From an uncultured Holophagaceae bacterium (GTDB taxonomy: Bacteria > Acidobacteriota > Holophagae > Holophagales > Holophagaceae), in assembly GCA_903927605.1 (NCBI GenBank), contig CAIYNT010000330.1:1-43190 (forward strand): a stretch of DNA of 43,190 nt, written 5' to 3'. The notes beneath the pieces are model-generated. The model worked only from the letters and a program-made list of their open reading frames with translations. It searched no databases and was not told the DNA's origin. Positions 15,689 to 24,765 of this stretch are shown piece by piece. The translations under genes and the position numbers were made by a program. The first letter of the stretch is position 1, and each line of letters opens with the position of its first letter.

Positions 15689-16497
15689 GGCGATGGGAAC
15701 ACCTCCGGGCGATGACTTATGAGCCTGCGGGTGGCCTCCAACCACGTCGAAGGCGTGATCACTTCAGCGCGCAGCGCCGGAGTGAGGCCAATCTCGGCCA
15801 GTGCTGCGGCCGACAAAACCTCCTGCCAGTTGTTGGCCAGGGTCTTCCGGCGATGGGCAAAGGAGCGGTGCAGCACGGCGAGCAGGGCTTTCCGCTCGGC
15901 CAGGCTGGGCGCATCCCCCCGAGGCTCGAACTGCACCACCGCCGAATCCACCTTGGGCGCGGGGCGAAAGGAGCCCGGCCCCAGTTTCACCAGCCGGGTC
16001 AGGTTCGCGCAAAGCTGGGCGAGCACCGATAAGGGTCCATAGGCCTTGGTACCGGGCACGCCCATGAGCTTTTGGGCCACCTCCAACTGGAACATGAGCA
16101 CCATGCGGTCCCAGGCGATGTCCTCAGTCAGCAGCCGCGCCAGGATGGGCGTCGCGGCGTTGTAGGGCAGGTTCCCGACCACGGACCAGGGCTCACCCTC
16201 CGGCAGTGGGATCCGGACCGCGTCCCCCTGCAGCAGGTGGAAGTGGACCTTGGACGCGAAGCGCTCCCGCAACAGGTCATAGGCCTCCGGATCCAAATCC
16301 ACGGCCCACAGCGGTCGTCCGTCCGCCAGCAGGCGCTCCGTCAACACACCCGGGCCGGGGCCGATCTCCAGCAGGCGCGGCGCCTGCGATGAAAGCGTCG
16401 CTCCCACAATGGTGGCAATGGCCCCCTCATTCACCAGGAAGTTCTGGCCGAAGGCCTTCTTGGGGCGAAGGCGGGCGATGGGTGAAGGATCCGGCAC
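15679..16497 (-). CDS. rsmA: 16S rRNA (adenine1518/1519-N6)-dimethyltransferase
   Basis: RsmA (KsgA) dimethylates two adjacent adenosines in the 3'-terminal helix of 16S rRNA, a late 30S maturation step. The 272-residue protein shows the hallmark RPKKAFGQNFLVNEGAI, the SAM motif LLEIGPGPGVLTERLL and the catalytic VVGNLPYNAATPIL. It then has SFRPAPKVDSAVVQF and FAHRRKTLANNW. The start is GTG at 16497; no ATG lies between it and the conserved core. It precedes RNase J in the same direction, pairing two ribosomal RNA maturation enzymes. Confidence 0.95.
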   Translation of the reverse strand: MPDPSPIARLRPKKAFGQNFLVNEGAIATIVGATLSSQAPRLLEIGPGPGVLTERLLADGRPLWAVDLDPEAYDLLRERFASKVHFHLLQGDAVRIPLPEGEPWSVVGNLPYNAATPILARLLTEDIAWDRMVLMFQLEVAQKLMGVPGTKAYGPLSVLAQLCANLTRLVKLGPGSFRPAPKVDSAVVQFEPRGDAPSLAERKALLAVLHRSFAHRRKTLANNWQEVLSAAALAEIGLTPALRAEVITPSTWLEATRRLISHRPEVFPSPCP

Positions 16498-16530
16498 ACC
16501 TCAGCGTACCACCTCGCGGCGCCCACCACG

Positions 16531-16552
16531 AAAAGGGGCCCTTGCGGGCCCC
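16531..16552 (-). terminator. Rho-independent terminator of the pilus operon
   Basis: On the minus strand a 7-base G/C stem GGGGCCC-GCAA-GGGCCCC is followed directly by TTTT. It lies 29 bases after the pilY1 stop and 34 bases before the rsmA start, so it should end pilus-operon transcription before rsmA. Confidence 0.8.
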
Positions 16553-16580
16553 CAGAAATCACGCATAGATCGTGGAACCG

Positions 16581-19500
16581 CTAGTGAATGGTTCGCCAGG
16601 TTCTCACTTTGGGGTACTTCTCTAGCCGGTTGCCGAGGATGGTCTGGAGCTGGATGGTCGTGAGGCTCTGGCCTGGCAATGGGTTAACCGCTGGGACAAC
16701 ACCAGCCTGAAGCACGCCCTGGGTCCCAATGGTGACGAAGTCCGAGGCCACTCCTGACCAGGTGAACTGGTTCCCGCTCCTGCAGGATACCGTGGTGCGT
16801 GAATCGAGCGCGATCGGGTTCAAGGCATCGCAGATCAGGTCGGCAAAGGTACTTCCGGATCCCCCTGAACACGGATCCGCTGTCTGGGGCGTAAAGTAGG
16901 AGTAGAAGAGAGCGCCAGCCACCACCAGGGGCGAGTTAATCCCCTTGGAGATGAATCCGTTTGCCGCGATGGGCAGGGAACAGAAGTACCCCAGCATGGG
17001 TGTCGTATAATTGCCAAGGGCATCGTGGGGTGCCAGATAGTAGGTCTGGGCCCCAGGTGTGATGAGTGGATCACCCGCCTGAAGTGACGTAGGGTTGGTG
17101 GGAGGCGAAGTGACTGTGGCCGGGGCGACCCAAGTACCGGCCGAGAGGAGTGAACCGTCGGTGATGGCTGCGTCCATGGAATCCCAGGCCTTGTGGTCCT
17201 GGCGGTCAAACACCACCGTGAGCCGATGCTGGGTGGGCTTGTTTGTGGCGGTATAGGAAAGGTCCAGGGGATTGTTCCGATCGCCGCTGATCATGGCAAC
17301 GCCAACCACGGCCGGAGTGGGAGCGCCACTCTTGCCCTGCCCAGGGAAATTACCCACGCGGAAGGGCGCGGGCAAAGTGCTGTAGAGCGCGTTTTTCCCG
17401 GACCCATCCTGGGCCACCTTGCGGACCGACCAGCTGGATACATCTGAACTATCGGTGCGGTAATTCGAGTAAGCACCCGCGGATGCGACGGCCTGGAGGC
17501 CCCAGGACCAGAGGCCCCCGTTGTAATCCAGGAAATAGGAGCGCTGGGCCATGCCTGAGTTCAGGAAGAACTCGAAGGGCACAAGGCCTGCTGTAATGGG
17601 ACCCGCAGTACCAGTCATGTCCACGGCAGCCAATACTTCTCCGGTGTAGACGTCCAAAGCTATGACGGAGCGCCCCAAGGGAGTTGGATTCCCCGTTATG
17701 GAATCAGGGAAATTCACTTCGATTTCAGGACGGCTGAATCCTCCTCCAAGGAAGACCGCATCCCGAAGTACGCCGTTGAACATAATGCGTCCCAGACCAG
17801 GCGTGCAGGAGGAGAAACCCCAATTCGCCAAGATGGATCTCACGGTTGAAAGAGGGGCAGTGCATCCGGAAGCGATGCGGGAAGCTGGGAAATTGCTCGC
17901 CTCATCCGGCACCAGGGCCCATTTCAGCGCAGGATGGAATGGATCATGGATATCAAGGGCATAGTAGCTTCGTCCCCCCTTGCGCAAGCCGATGATGGCG
18001 ATGGCCCGTTCTTGAGTCGTAGCCGGGCTGCTTCCGATGTCCAGAACACCATTTCCGGATCCACCCGAGGAGGGCGGGAGGTCCAGGAAATAGATGGAGG
18101 GTGTGCCATCCACCATGAATTGATGGGAGTTGCCGGCCTGGGTGATGTAGTCCAATTTGGCCAGGAAATCCGTAGGCATGAAGGCCCACAATTCGTCCAC
18201 GGCGGCACTGACCTTGGTCACCTGTTGGCTCGCATTGGCTGGATCCGGTACCTGGGTGAGGTTGCTGACCTCGCCAAAAGCGTGCAGCCAGCCTTGATTG
18301 GTCCCCACCAATAGGAGCCGGAACCGGTTCACGACGCCAGAAGTGGAGGAGATCGCCGAATTCAATGTGGTGGTGAGGTTGCCGGTCGCCTGCACATCGG
18401 CGAAATTGTATTCAAGTACCCCAGGGCTGGAATTGATGATATCACCCATGATGGTGGAGCGGTTTGCCACGGGACGCCCATTGGGGTTCAACGAGGTATC
18501 CATTGCCCCCGTGGTATCGCCACCGGCCGCGAACTGGATCACCCGCTGCCGGGTCACGTCCGTGCTGTAGCTGGTGGCAACGAATTTTTTCAGTCCAGTG
18601 GTGTTATCGGAGTAGGCGGTGCCAATGTCAGAAAACGGGCTCAATCCATATTCCGGGTTGGAACTGTTCCCTGGAATTCGCGTGTAGAGATTTCTCTGCG
18701 CCCAGTTCCGGGCACTTAGCACACTCGAAGTGGTCCAGATTGCCGTGCTGGCATCCACCAAGGTTGCCAGGTTGTTGGTCTTGTCCACCAGCAGGGTCTG
18801 GCCACTGACCTGACGGGAACCGAACATCATGAGGTCCCCGGGCCAGAGAACGCCGCCGTTCGCGGGTGGTTTGAACTTGCCCAGGTAGACCTCGTTCCCA
18901 AGTGCAGCCCCGATGAAGGGCAGATTCGGATTGGTCGTGGAATTGATGTTGGAGGGAAGCAGGATCTGCTGAATGGCCACATCCAGGCTCTTGCGCAGAG
19001 CGGTCGGATTGGCGCCATCAAAGAAGTTGGTAGTTCCGGGTTTGCGCACCAGGCGACTGGAATCGTTGGGGTCGGGGATGGAATCGAAAGGCAAGAGGTT
19101 GTTCAAATTCCAGGACGTGGCGGTGGGATCACCGATGGCGGCGGCGGCAAAGAGCCGGTACTTGGGTGCATTTGGATCCAGGTAGGTGCCGCCCAGACTG
19201 ACGCCCACGGTCATGGTTGTGATCCGGTGGGGCTTGTCGAAGGTCACATGGTCCGCAGAGGATGGCGCGCCCCTCTGGAGAATGGAATAGGGGAGGAAGG
19301 CGTCACGCAGGCTAGAACTAGTGGGATAGCTGCTGGGTGCAGGCATGTAGTGACTGACCCCCGTAGCGGGATCCACGATGGAGCTATCGCTGAGATGGGC
19401 GCCGATGGCTGCGAAGGTGTACAGGTTCCAGTAGTTGGTTCCGCCCGCGCCCTGGTCGACCCTTCCAGGATTGGATATGATTCCCTGATTGCCAGTCCAG

Positions 19501-21449
19501 GCATTGCCCTGCAGGGTAGTCGGATCAAGGTACGGAGATGTATTGGTCAGGGTGCCCACATTGTCGGCACCATCGGTGAAAACGATCAGGAAATGACTCA
19601 TGCATTGCGAGGCCTTTTGAGCACCTGTCTCCACGCTGTTGAAGACATTATTGGGATCCGTGAACTGGGCCAAGGATCTGGATACGGCATAGGTCAAAGG
19701 CGTGTCAGTCTGTTCCAGAATGTAAGAGATCCGTTGCATGCCGGCCAGAGAGTTGCCATTCAGCAGCGTCCAGCCCGTATCTGTCCCATAGGCTGCGGCC
19801 GAGGCGTTCGGCGTGGTGGTGTTGTTCATGGTGGTGGTGGAATCGTTGGTCATGGAGTTGGTGCCACCCGATCCGATGTACCGGAAAGCCCAAAGGACAT
19901 CGTTCTGATACTTGACCCAGGATGAAATCGCGGCCTCCTTCACGGCCTGCACCCGGGTCCGGGCAGGCACCACATAGGTCGAGGCATCGATGGTGATATC
20001 CCCCAGATAGGGACGGGTGGCAGTGTTCAAGGCCTCTCCATAGGAGGGCACCGTCAGCGTGGTGCCGCTGGGAATGCCAGCTCCGAATCCTTGCCCCCAG
20101 CTGGCGTTGCCCTGCCCACCCCCAAGGCTTGCGTCTGCAGCGTCATAGACGATGTATTTCCCGTAGTAGGGACCGTCTGCGTACTTCCCCGTGAACAAAA
20201 AGGTCAGGTAGGGAATGTGGTAGCCCACATGGTTGAGGGTCGTGCTGGTCTGGGTGGAACTCGGGCCGCTCAGGATCACGGACCCGCCCGTCACCTTGTA
20301 GGCCTGGTCCACTTCGATGTTCTGCCCACTCCCCCAGGAGGTGGTGGTGCCATCCGGATTGGTGATGGTTTGGACCGCATCGGACACGGTGGCGGAACTC
20401 AGCGGACTCCCATTGGAAGTCAGATCCAGGACCTTCCAGGGGAGCGGTACATCCACCGTGCGTGTCACCCCGCCATCGTTGTAGGTGAAGCGGGCATGAC
20501 TGGCGGCGCGCACCCAGTTGCGCACATCCGAAGCACCGGCAGACCCGCCGTACAGGATAGTGCCGTCGGATAGGGTATTGTTGGCAGAAGCTGCATCGCC
20601 GGCGGTGACTACGGTCCCATTGGGTTTGACCAATTGGGTGCAGGTGGCATTGAAGGTCGAGAACGACGCGGAAACTGAAGAAGGAGTCGCGGTCCCGGTG
20701 ACCGCAATCCATTGGAAGGTCTGCGCTGGAGAAGTCCAAGAAGTGGCAGAGGTACCTGATACCGTAGCGGTGGTGGTGCCGGAGGCGGAACCAGGGTAGC
20801 CGGACACGGTCCAATTGATCCCGCCATTCAGGGGCAAGGAACCTGATTTAGCCACATAGTCAGACAATGGTTTGGATGGTGTCGAACTGCTCGTTGAGGT
20901 GTTGCAAGCCAAGGTGACTTTGGCTGAGAACGTATAGGTCGTCCCGTTCGAGATTGAGCCCGAGGGAGTGATTGTCATGTTGGAAATGCTGGTCCAGAGG
21001 GCCCGCCTACTGGAACCGCTCCCATGACTGTCCGTCATGTTCGCACCACTATTCACGACCGGTGTGCCGGAGGCTCCGACAGTGACTGTCATTTCCGTAT
21101 AGACCTGGGGGTCCATGAGGGTGGTGGCCCGGATCTTGTAGACCTGGCTGGCAGCTTGGCCGGCGTTCAGCTGAAAGCTGATGGTGTCGCCGGGGAAGTA
21201 GGTGTCGGCGATGTCGATGTTCCGGTAGGCGGGGTGGAACATCAGGGCGATCATGGACCCCGAGAAATCAAAGAGGGTCATCATCTCGGGCTTCACTTTG
21301 GCAACGGAAGACTGCTGGTAAAGGTCCAGGAAGTCTGTGCTGGTGACCTGCAGTCTTGGATCAAGCTGGGCCCTGAGTGGCAGGGCAAGAAGCCAGAGCG
21401 CCATGAGGCCATGGAACAGGCGGGTGAGGAGTCGGGTGCGGAAGGTCAT
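16581..21449 (-). CDS. pilY1: PilY1-like type IV pilus tip adhesin
   Basis: This 1622-residue secreted protein resembles PilY1, the pilus-tip adhesin and assembly factor, and is longer than the ~1160 residues of P. aeruginosa PilY1. A signal peptide covers roughly residues 1-27. A von Willebrand A domain begins with the metal-site motif DFSGSM (Asp61, Ser63, Ser65) and continues to FLIVFTDGADNVG. The C-terminal half holds the PilY1 beta-propeller signatures MGDIINSSPGVLEYN, LLVGTNQGWLHAFGEV, ELWAFMPTDFLAKL and SGDRNNPLDL. The central region is Ser/Thr/Gly-rich with a repetitive strand pattern. It is the last gene of the minor-pilin operon and is followed by a clear terminator. Confidence 0.92.
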   Translation of the reverse strand: MTFRTRLLTRLFHGLMALWLLALPLRAQLDPRLQVTSTDFLDLYQQSSVAKVKPEMMTLFDFSGSMIALMFHPAYRNIDIADTYFPGDTISFQLNAGQAASQVYKIRATTLMDPQVYTEMTVTVGASGTPVVNSGANMTDSHGSGSSRRALWTSISNMTITPSGSISNGTTYTFSAKVTLACNTSTSSSTPSKPLSDYVAKSGSLPLNGGINWTVSGYPGSASGTTTATVSGTSATSWTSPAQTFQWIAVTGTATPSSVSASFSTFNATCTQLVKPNGTVVTAGDAASANNTLSDGTILYGGSAGASDVRNWVRAASHARFTYNDGGVTRTVDVPLPWKVLDLTSNGSPLSSATVSDAVQTITNPDGTTTSWGSGQNIEVDQAYKVTGGSVILSGPSSTQTSTTLNHVGYHIPYLTFLFTGKYADGPYYGKYIVYDAADASLGGGQGNASWGQGFGAGIPSGTTLTVPSYGEALNTATRPYLGDITIDASTYVVPARTRVQAVKEAAISSWVKYQNDVLWAFRYIGSGGTNSMTNDSTTTMNNTTTPNASAAAYGTDTGWTLLNGNSLAGMQRISYILEQTDTPLTYAVSRSLAQFTDPNNVFNSVETGAQKASQCMSHFLIVFTDGADNVGTLTNTSPYLDPTTLQGNAWTGNQGIISNPGRVDQGAGGTNYWNLYTFAAIGAHLSDSSIVDPATGVSHYMPAPSSYPTSSSLRDAFLPYSILQRGAPSSADHVTFDKPHRITTMTVGVSLGGTYLDPNAPKYRLFAAAAIGDPTATSWNLNNLLPFDSIPDPNDSSRLVRKPGTTNFFDGANPTALRKSLDVAIQQILLPSNINSTTNPNLPFIGAALGNEVYLGKFKPPANGGVLWPGDLMMFGSRQVSGQTLLVDKTNNLATLVDASTAIWTTSSVLSARNWAQRNLYTRIPGNSSNPEYGLSPFSDIGTAYSDNTTGLKKFVATSYSTDVTRQRVIQFAAGGDTTGAMDTSLNPNGRPVANRSTIMGDIINSSPGVLEYNFADVQATGNLTTTLNSAISSTSGVVNRFRLLLVGTNQGWLHAFGEVSNLTQVPDPANASQQVTKVSAAVDELWAFMPTDFLAKLDYITQAGNSHQFMVDGTPSIYFLDLPPSSGGSGNGVLDIGSSPATTQERAIAIIGLRKGGRSYYALDIHDPFHPALKWALVPDEASNFPASRIASGCTAPLSTVRSILANWGFSSCTPGLGRIMFNGVLRDAVFLGGGFSRPEIEVNFPDSITGNPTPLGRSVIALDVYTGEVLAAVDMTGTAGPITAGLVPFEFFLNSGMAQRSYFLDYNGGLWSWGLQAVASAGAYSNYRTDSSDVSSWSVRKVAQDGSGKNALYSTLPAPFRVGNFPGQGKSGAPTPAVVGVAMISGDRNNPLDLSYTATNKPTQHRLTVVFDRQDHKAWDSMDAAITDGSLLSAGTWVAPATVTSPPTNPTSLQAGDPLITPGAQTYYLAPHDALGNYTTPMLGYFCSLPIAANGFISKGINSPLVVAGALFYSYFTPQTADPCSGGSGSTFADLICDALNPIALDSRTTVSCRSGNQFTWSGVASDFVTIGTQGVLQAGVVPAVNPLPGQSLTTIQLQTILGNRLEKYPKVRTWRTIH

Positions 21450-21464
21450 GGCAGCACTCCTGGT

Positions 21465-22109
21465 CTAGTTACCGACGGGGGTCGAGATCCAAGCTTCCTT
21501 GGAGTGAAAGAATCTGCTGGCCAGAAGCCCGGATCCCACGGTGATCTGGCTGTCCGAACGGAGGGCCCAGAGGTCGGGGGCCTGCTTGGATTCACTGCCC
21601 TGGGCCGGCGTGAAGGAGGCCTGACCCGTGCCCTGACTCATGTTGGCGATGGGAAGCTTGCCCATTCGGGTCAGCCCCACGGTGAATCCCTGCGTGGTGC
21701 CACTGAGGCTGCCGATGACCAGGTCTGCGGGAGGGGTTGGAAACACCGAGGTGTTGTAGAGCCCCTGGGTGGTGCTAAAGGTGCTGGCGGTGGGATCGTA
21801 GGGGCGACCCGCCAGAGTATCGTCCTTGGCCAGGGTGGACTTCAGGTTCCTAAGGGCCAGGGCGGTGCCCGAGGCGCTGCCCGAATTGGTATCCGTGAGC
21901 CAGTACACGGCCCATTCGACGCCGGAATCGGCGACATTGCGGGCCATGGAACCCTGGCGGCTGGTGCCGGAGATCGCAAGTTCGCGAAGCGCGTTCTTCG
22001 ACATGCCCATGGCTGCGACGGTCAGCAACACCAGCAGCATGAGGGTCACGATGATGGTGATGCCCCCAGCCTGGGGGTCGCGCAGAGATCTAACAGAAGG
22101 GGTGTACAT
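21465..22109 (-). CDS. pilX: PilX-like minor pilus assembly protein
   Basis: This 214-residue protein has a basic N-terminus followed by GGITIIVTLMLLVLLTVAAMG and SKNALRELAISG, the pattern of PilX N-terminal domains. The glutamate at position +5 of normal pilins is not visible, as is common for PilX relatives. The start is placed at the ATG at 22109 because GGGAG lies five bases before it; ATG 22121 is an alternative that overlaps the pilW stop. It sits between pilW and pilY1, as in canonical minor-pilin operons, and probably helps prime pilus assembly with PilV, PilW, FimT and PilY1. Confidence 0.8.
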   Translation of the reverse strand: MYTPSVRSLRDPQAGGITIIVTLMLLVLLTVAAMGMSKNALRELAISGTSRQGSMARNVADSGVEWAVYWLTDTNSGSASGTALALRNLKSTLAKDDTLAGRPYDPTASTFSTTQGLYNTSVFPTPPADLVIGSLSGTTQGFTVGLTRMGKLPIANMSQGTGQASFTPAQGSESKQAPDLWALRSDSQITVGSGLLASRFFHSKEAWISTPVGN

Positions 22110-22120
22110 GGCGACTCCCA

Positions 22121-23305
22121 TCAATTCATCGTCAGGCCGAAGTGCCTGGGGACGATTACAAGGCTCTGGGTGAAGTCCTTGTAGGCAGTGGTCGTGAGAG
22201 GTGTGGCGGAATACTCGGCACGCTTCACCGCTGTGCGGGTGGTGATGTCCATCCGCACCAGGGTCGGGATTGACCGAATCCAGTTGTTATTCCCCGAGGT
22301 TGTCTGGAAATCCTGTCGGCCTGCGGTCGAAAGCTGGGTATTCAGCTCGTTAAGGACTCCGTTGGTCCACCCATTGGTGAATCCAGTGTAGGTTTTTCCG
22401 TACCCCGCCCAGGACTGACCTGTGTTGACGCTCAGGTAAGCTTTAAACCCCGAGACATTTTCGGCGACAATGGATTCCGTCGTCGGGGCTGCTGTGTCCC
22501 AGCCTGCTGCATTGTAGGTTTGCTGCTCCCGAACCAGACAGGGGATGCCCGTGGCTTTCTGGGGATCAAAAAGTTTCATCTTGACGCTGTAGCGGATGAT
22601 CTGGGCGGGCTGGAAGAACATCACGTTGCTGCCAATGATGTGCTGGGCCTTGGGCGGTGAACCCGAGGCTCCTACCCCGGTCACAGCAGCATTAGGGCTG
22701 GATCCAAGCTGAATGGTCACCTGCGTTCCTGTGACCGTGGGGGTGCCCTGGACATAAAATATCTCGAAAGCATCCATGAACACCACGGAGTAGTTTGTCT
22801 GGACCAAGTTGGCGTAGGAACTGCTCTGACACTCGATGCGGAAGGTGCTATCGGCAACCGTCGGGGCTGCGCCAGCAAGGACCAATTGGCTCGCACTGCG
22901 GGCGGCATTAACTCCTGATCCGCTACCGGCAAGGGAGCCCTGGAAGGGCAAGGGGTCGTCCAAGTAGAAATAGAGCTGGTCCGCTGAAGCAGGGTCGTCG
23001 GCAGCCGCCCCGGTAATGGCCACATTTGGAATGATGTAAAAGGGCGGATTGTTCGTGCCAAGTGCAGGCGGATTGGACAGATCACTCAAATACATGCCGG
23101 CGGAGTTGATGTCGTCGTAGAGCAAGTCGATGGACATGCGATTCCGGCGTGCGCTGGAGATCCCTTCGCTTGACGTCGATAGAGTTGTGACGCTGGACTT
23201 GAAGACATTGGCCATCCCGGCCATCAGGATGCCTATGAAGAGAACCGCCACCAGCAGTTCGACCAGGGAAAACCCTGAGAGAGAGCGTCGGCCACAATTA
23301 GCCAT
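22121..23305 (-). CDS. pilW: PilW-like minor pilin
   Basis: This 394-residue prepilin has an 11-residue leader ending in Gly. PilD cleavage would expose FSLVELLVAVLFIGILMAG, with the required Glu at +5. After the N-terminal helix the segment SSARRNRMSIDLLYDDINSAG is typical of PilW. The rest forms the globular pilin domain. AGGAGG precedes the start. It overlaps the end of pilV by eight bases and is followed immediately by pilX, so the set is translationally linked. Confidence 0.85.
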   Translation of the reverse strand: MANCGRRSLSGFSLVELLVAVLFIGILMAGMANVFKSSVTTLSTSSEGISSARRNRMSIDLLYDDINSAGMYLSDLSNPPALGTNNPPFYIIPNVAITGAAADDPASADQLYFYLDDPLPFQGSLAGSGSGVNAARSASQLVLAGAAPTVADSTFRIECQSSSYANLVQTNYSVVFMDAFEIFYVQGTPTVTGTQVTIQLGSSPNAAVTGVGASGSPPKAQHIIGSNVMFFQPAQIIRYSVKMKLFDPQKATGIPCLVREQQTYNAAGWDTAAPTTESIVAENVSGFKAYLSVNTGQSWAGYGKTYTGFTNGWTNGVLNELNTQLSTAGRQDFQTTSGNNNWIRSIPTLVRMDITTRTAVKRAEYSATPLTTTAYKDFTQSLVIVPRHFGLTMN

Positions 23306-23837
23306 GGAGGACCCTCCTGGTGAGCGTGACGGTCCGATTGATGGGCAAGTGGGTGGAGGGGTTGACCGTATCCGAGAAAGTCACTGTGACGGTGAAATCG
23401 GTGATCTTCCCGGTCGGCGCGGTCAACGGCGATACATCAGCCTGAGCTACCCTCACGGTGAAGAAGGGATTGCTAATGGCTGGATCCGTCGAGGCCGGGT
23501 CGGGCACCGTCCCCTTGATGTTGAAGGTCAAAGGTACGGTCAGTGCCGGCTGATCGACGAATTTGAGGCTGTTCAGTGCCCCTGCCACCGTGTACTGACC
23601 ATTTGTGATGTTCAACCAGGAAAGGCGGCCCTCCATCTCGATCTGGTCCATGACCGCTTCGCCAACCTGGATCCCCGTGGCGAGGCTCTTGCCTCCCCTC
23701 GCCCCCTTCAAAGACATCACCTGAAGCAGCGTCAGACCCATAACCCCCACCGCAAGAATGAAGGCGGTCATGAGCATTTCGACCAGACTGAACCCGCGCT
23801 GGGTCTGGGTTGGAGGTTCCCTTCGGCGGTATCGCAT
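23298..23837 (-). CDS. pilV: PilV-like minor pilin
   Basis: This 179-residue prepilin has a short basic leader ending in Gly15, then the N-methylation site and helix FSLVEMLMTAFILAVGVMGL with Glu at +5. The following segment LQVMSLKGARGGKSLATG and the small globular domain fit PilV. The ATG at 23837 has GGAGGAG six bases upstream and shares one base with the fimT stop (TGATG). An earlier in-frame start at 23852 lies within fimT and lacks this site. It is second in the operon. Confidence 0.85.
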   Translation of the reverse strand: MRYRRREPPTQTQRGFSLVEMLMTAFILAVGVMGLTLLQVMSLKGARGGKSLATGIQVGEAVMDQIEMEGRLSWLNITNGQYTVAGALNSLKFVDQPALTVPLTFNIKGTVPDPASTDPAISNPFFTVRVAQADVSPLTAPTGKITDFTVTVTFSDTVNPSTHLPINRTVTLTRRVLHG

Positions 23838-24619
23838 CAAATTCTCCTCCACTTCCCATCTCCGTTGGAGACACCGGAATTGTAGAACTTGTAGACGGTC
23901 GCTCCATTGTTCAGGACCACGATGAGCCCCATGGCTCCACCGGGTACTGCCATACCGCTGGATGTGCCAACCACCTGGATGATGAAGCTGTTGTTGAACC
24001 GCTTGTTTGAACCGCTGATAGTGACCTGGTTCAGCCCTCCCTGGAAGAGATTGTTGGCACTGGCATTGGCGGCCTGAAAACTCGCATCCGAACTGAAGGG
24101 AGCCACGGCAGTGATGTCATCATTCGTTCTCCCATTGCCATTTACATGCATGGCATTGGTCCACCAATTGGAGCCATTGACAACTACACCCGCGTTCATG
24201 TACTCCCGACTTCGGGAAGGCGCGAAGATTACCGCAACGGACTTCTGCGCATCCGTGGGGGTGGCGGGGGGATGTATCACCACATCTTGGATGGCTAAGG
24301 AGAAAGTATTCAGAGCGGGGTCCGCCGAAGTTATTGAGGTAACACCCCGGGCCATGTACATGGTGGGGGCTGTCACCGTGGAATTCCAGGAGCCCCAGGT
24401 AACGATGGCCACATCTCGACCCGAAGTGGCGGCGTACTTGTGGGCATCCATGATGGCGCCCTCAAGCTCATCCAGGACGACCCTCACTGAGTTCCCGCCG
24501 CGATTCCCGAGAGTCGACACACCTGCAATGACCAGGACTGCGACAATCGCCAGCACCACGAGCAACTCAATGAGTGAGTACCCGGACTGATCTGGCTTGA
24601 AAGATCGGGTGGGTGCCAT
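23837..24619 (-). CDS. fimT: FimT/GspH-type pseudopilin
   Basis: This first gene of the pilus operon encodes a 260-residue prepilin. The 13-residue leader ends in Gly and the mature protein begins YSLIELLVVLAIVAVLVIAG, with Glu at +5. The next segment LDELEGAIMDAHKYAATSGRD resembles the helix-linker region of GspH/FimT proteins. The domain is somewhat longer than usual (FimT is about 170 residues). GAGG lies before the ATG. The AT-rich region upstream, full of palindromes, is the likely control point of the whole operon. Confidence 0.82.
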   Translation of the reverse strand: MAPTRSFKPDQSGYSLIELLVVLAIVAVLVIAGVSTLGNRGGNSVRVVLDELEGAIMDAHKYAATSGRDVAIVTWGSWNSTVTAPTMYMARGVTSITSADPALNTFSLAIQDVVIHPPATPTDAQKSVAVIFAPSRSREYMNAGVVVNGSNWWTNAMHVNGNGRTNDDITAVAPFSSDASFQAANASANNLFQGGLNQVTISGSNKRFNNSFIIQVVGTSSGMAVPGGAMGLIVVLNNGATVYKFYNSGVSNGDGKWRRI

Positions 24620-24673
24620 GAAAGCCTCGTGACTGGAAGATAAGGATCGGAGGGAAAGATCAACCCGCTAACG

Positions 24674-24765
24674 ATAATTCTAATTATTTAATTTTATATA
24701 TCTTATGCATATTCTATCGTCGTTTGAATGGTTCAAGATCAATCGAATGTATATTTTTTATACAT
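24674..24765. repeat. Cluster of three palindromes upstream of the pilus operon
   Basis: Three perfect palindromes occur within 92 bases: ATAATT-CT-AATTAT at 24674-24687, TTGAA-TGG-TTCAA at 24724-24736, and ATGTATA-TTTTT-TATACAT at 24747-24765. The last touches the priA stop codon and the second overlaps the candidate -35 box. They could be operators for a repressor or activator of the pilus genes, or extruding AT-rich elements. None is a normal intrinsic terminator. Confidence 0.5.
24700..24728 (-). promoter_or_regulatory. Candidate sigma-70-type promoter of the pilus operon
   Basis: On the minus strand TTCAAA (24723-24728) and TAAGAT (24700-24705) are 17 bases apart. Each matches four of six consensus bases. 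The pair lies about 80 bases before the fimT start in the only AT-rich stretch of the area. No sigma-54 signature was seen. Confidence 0.35.
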
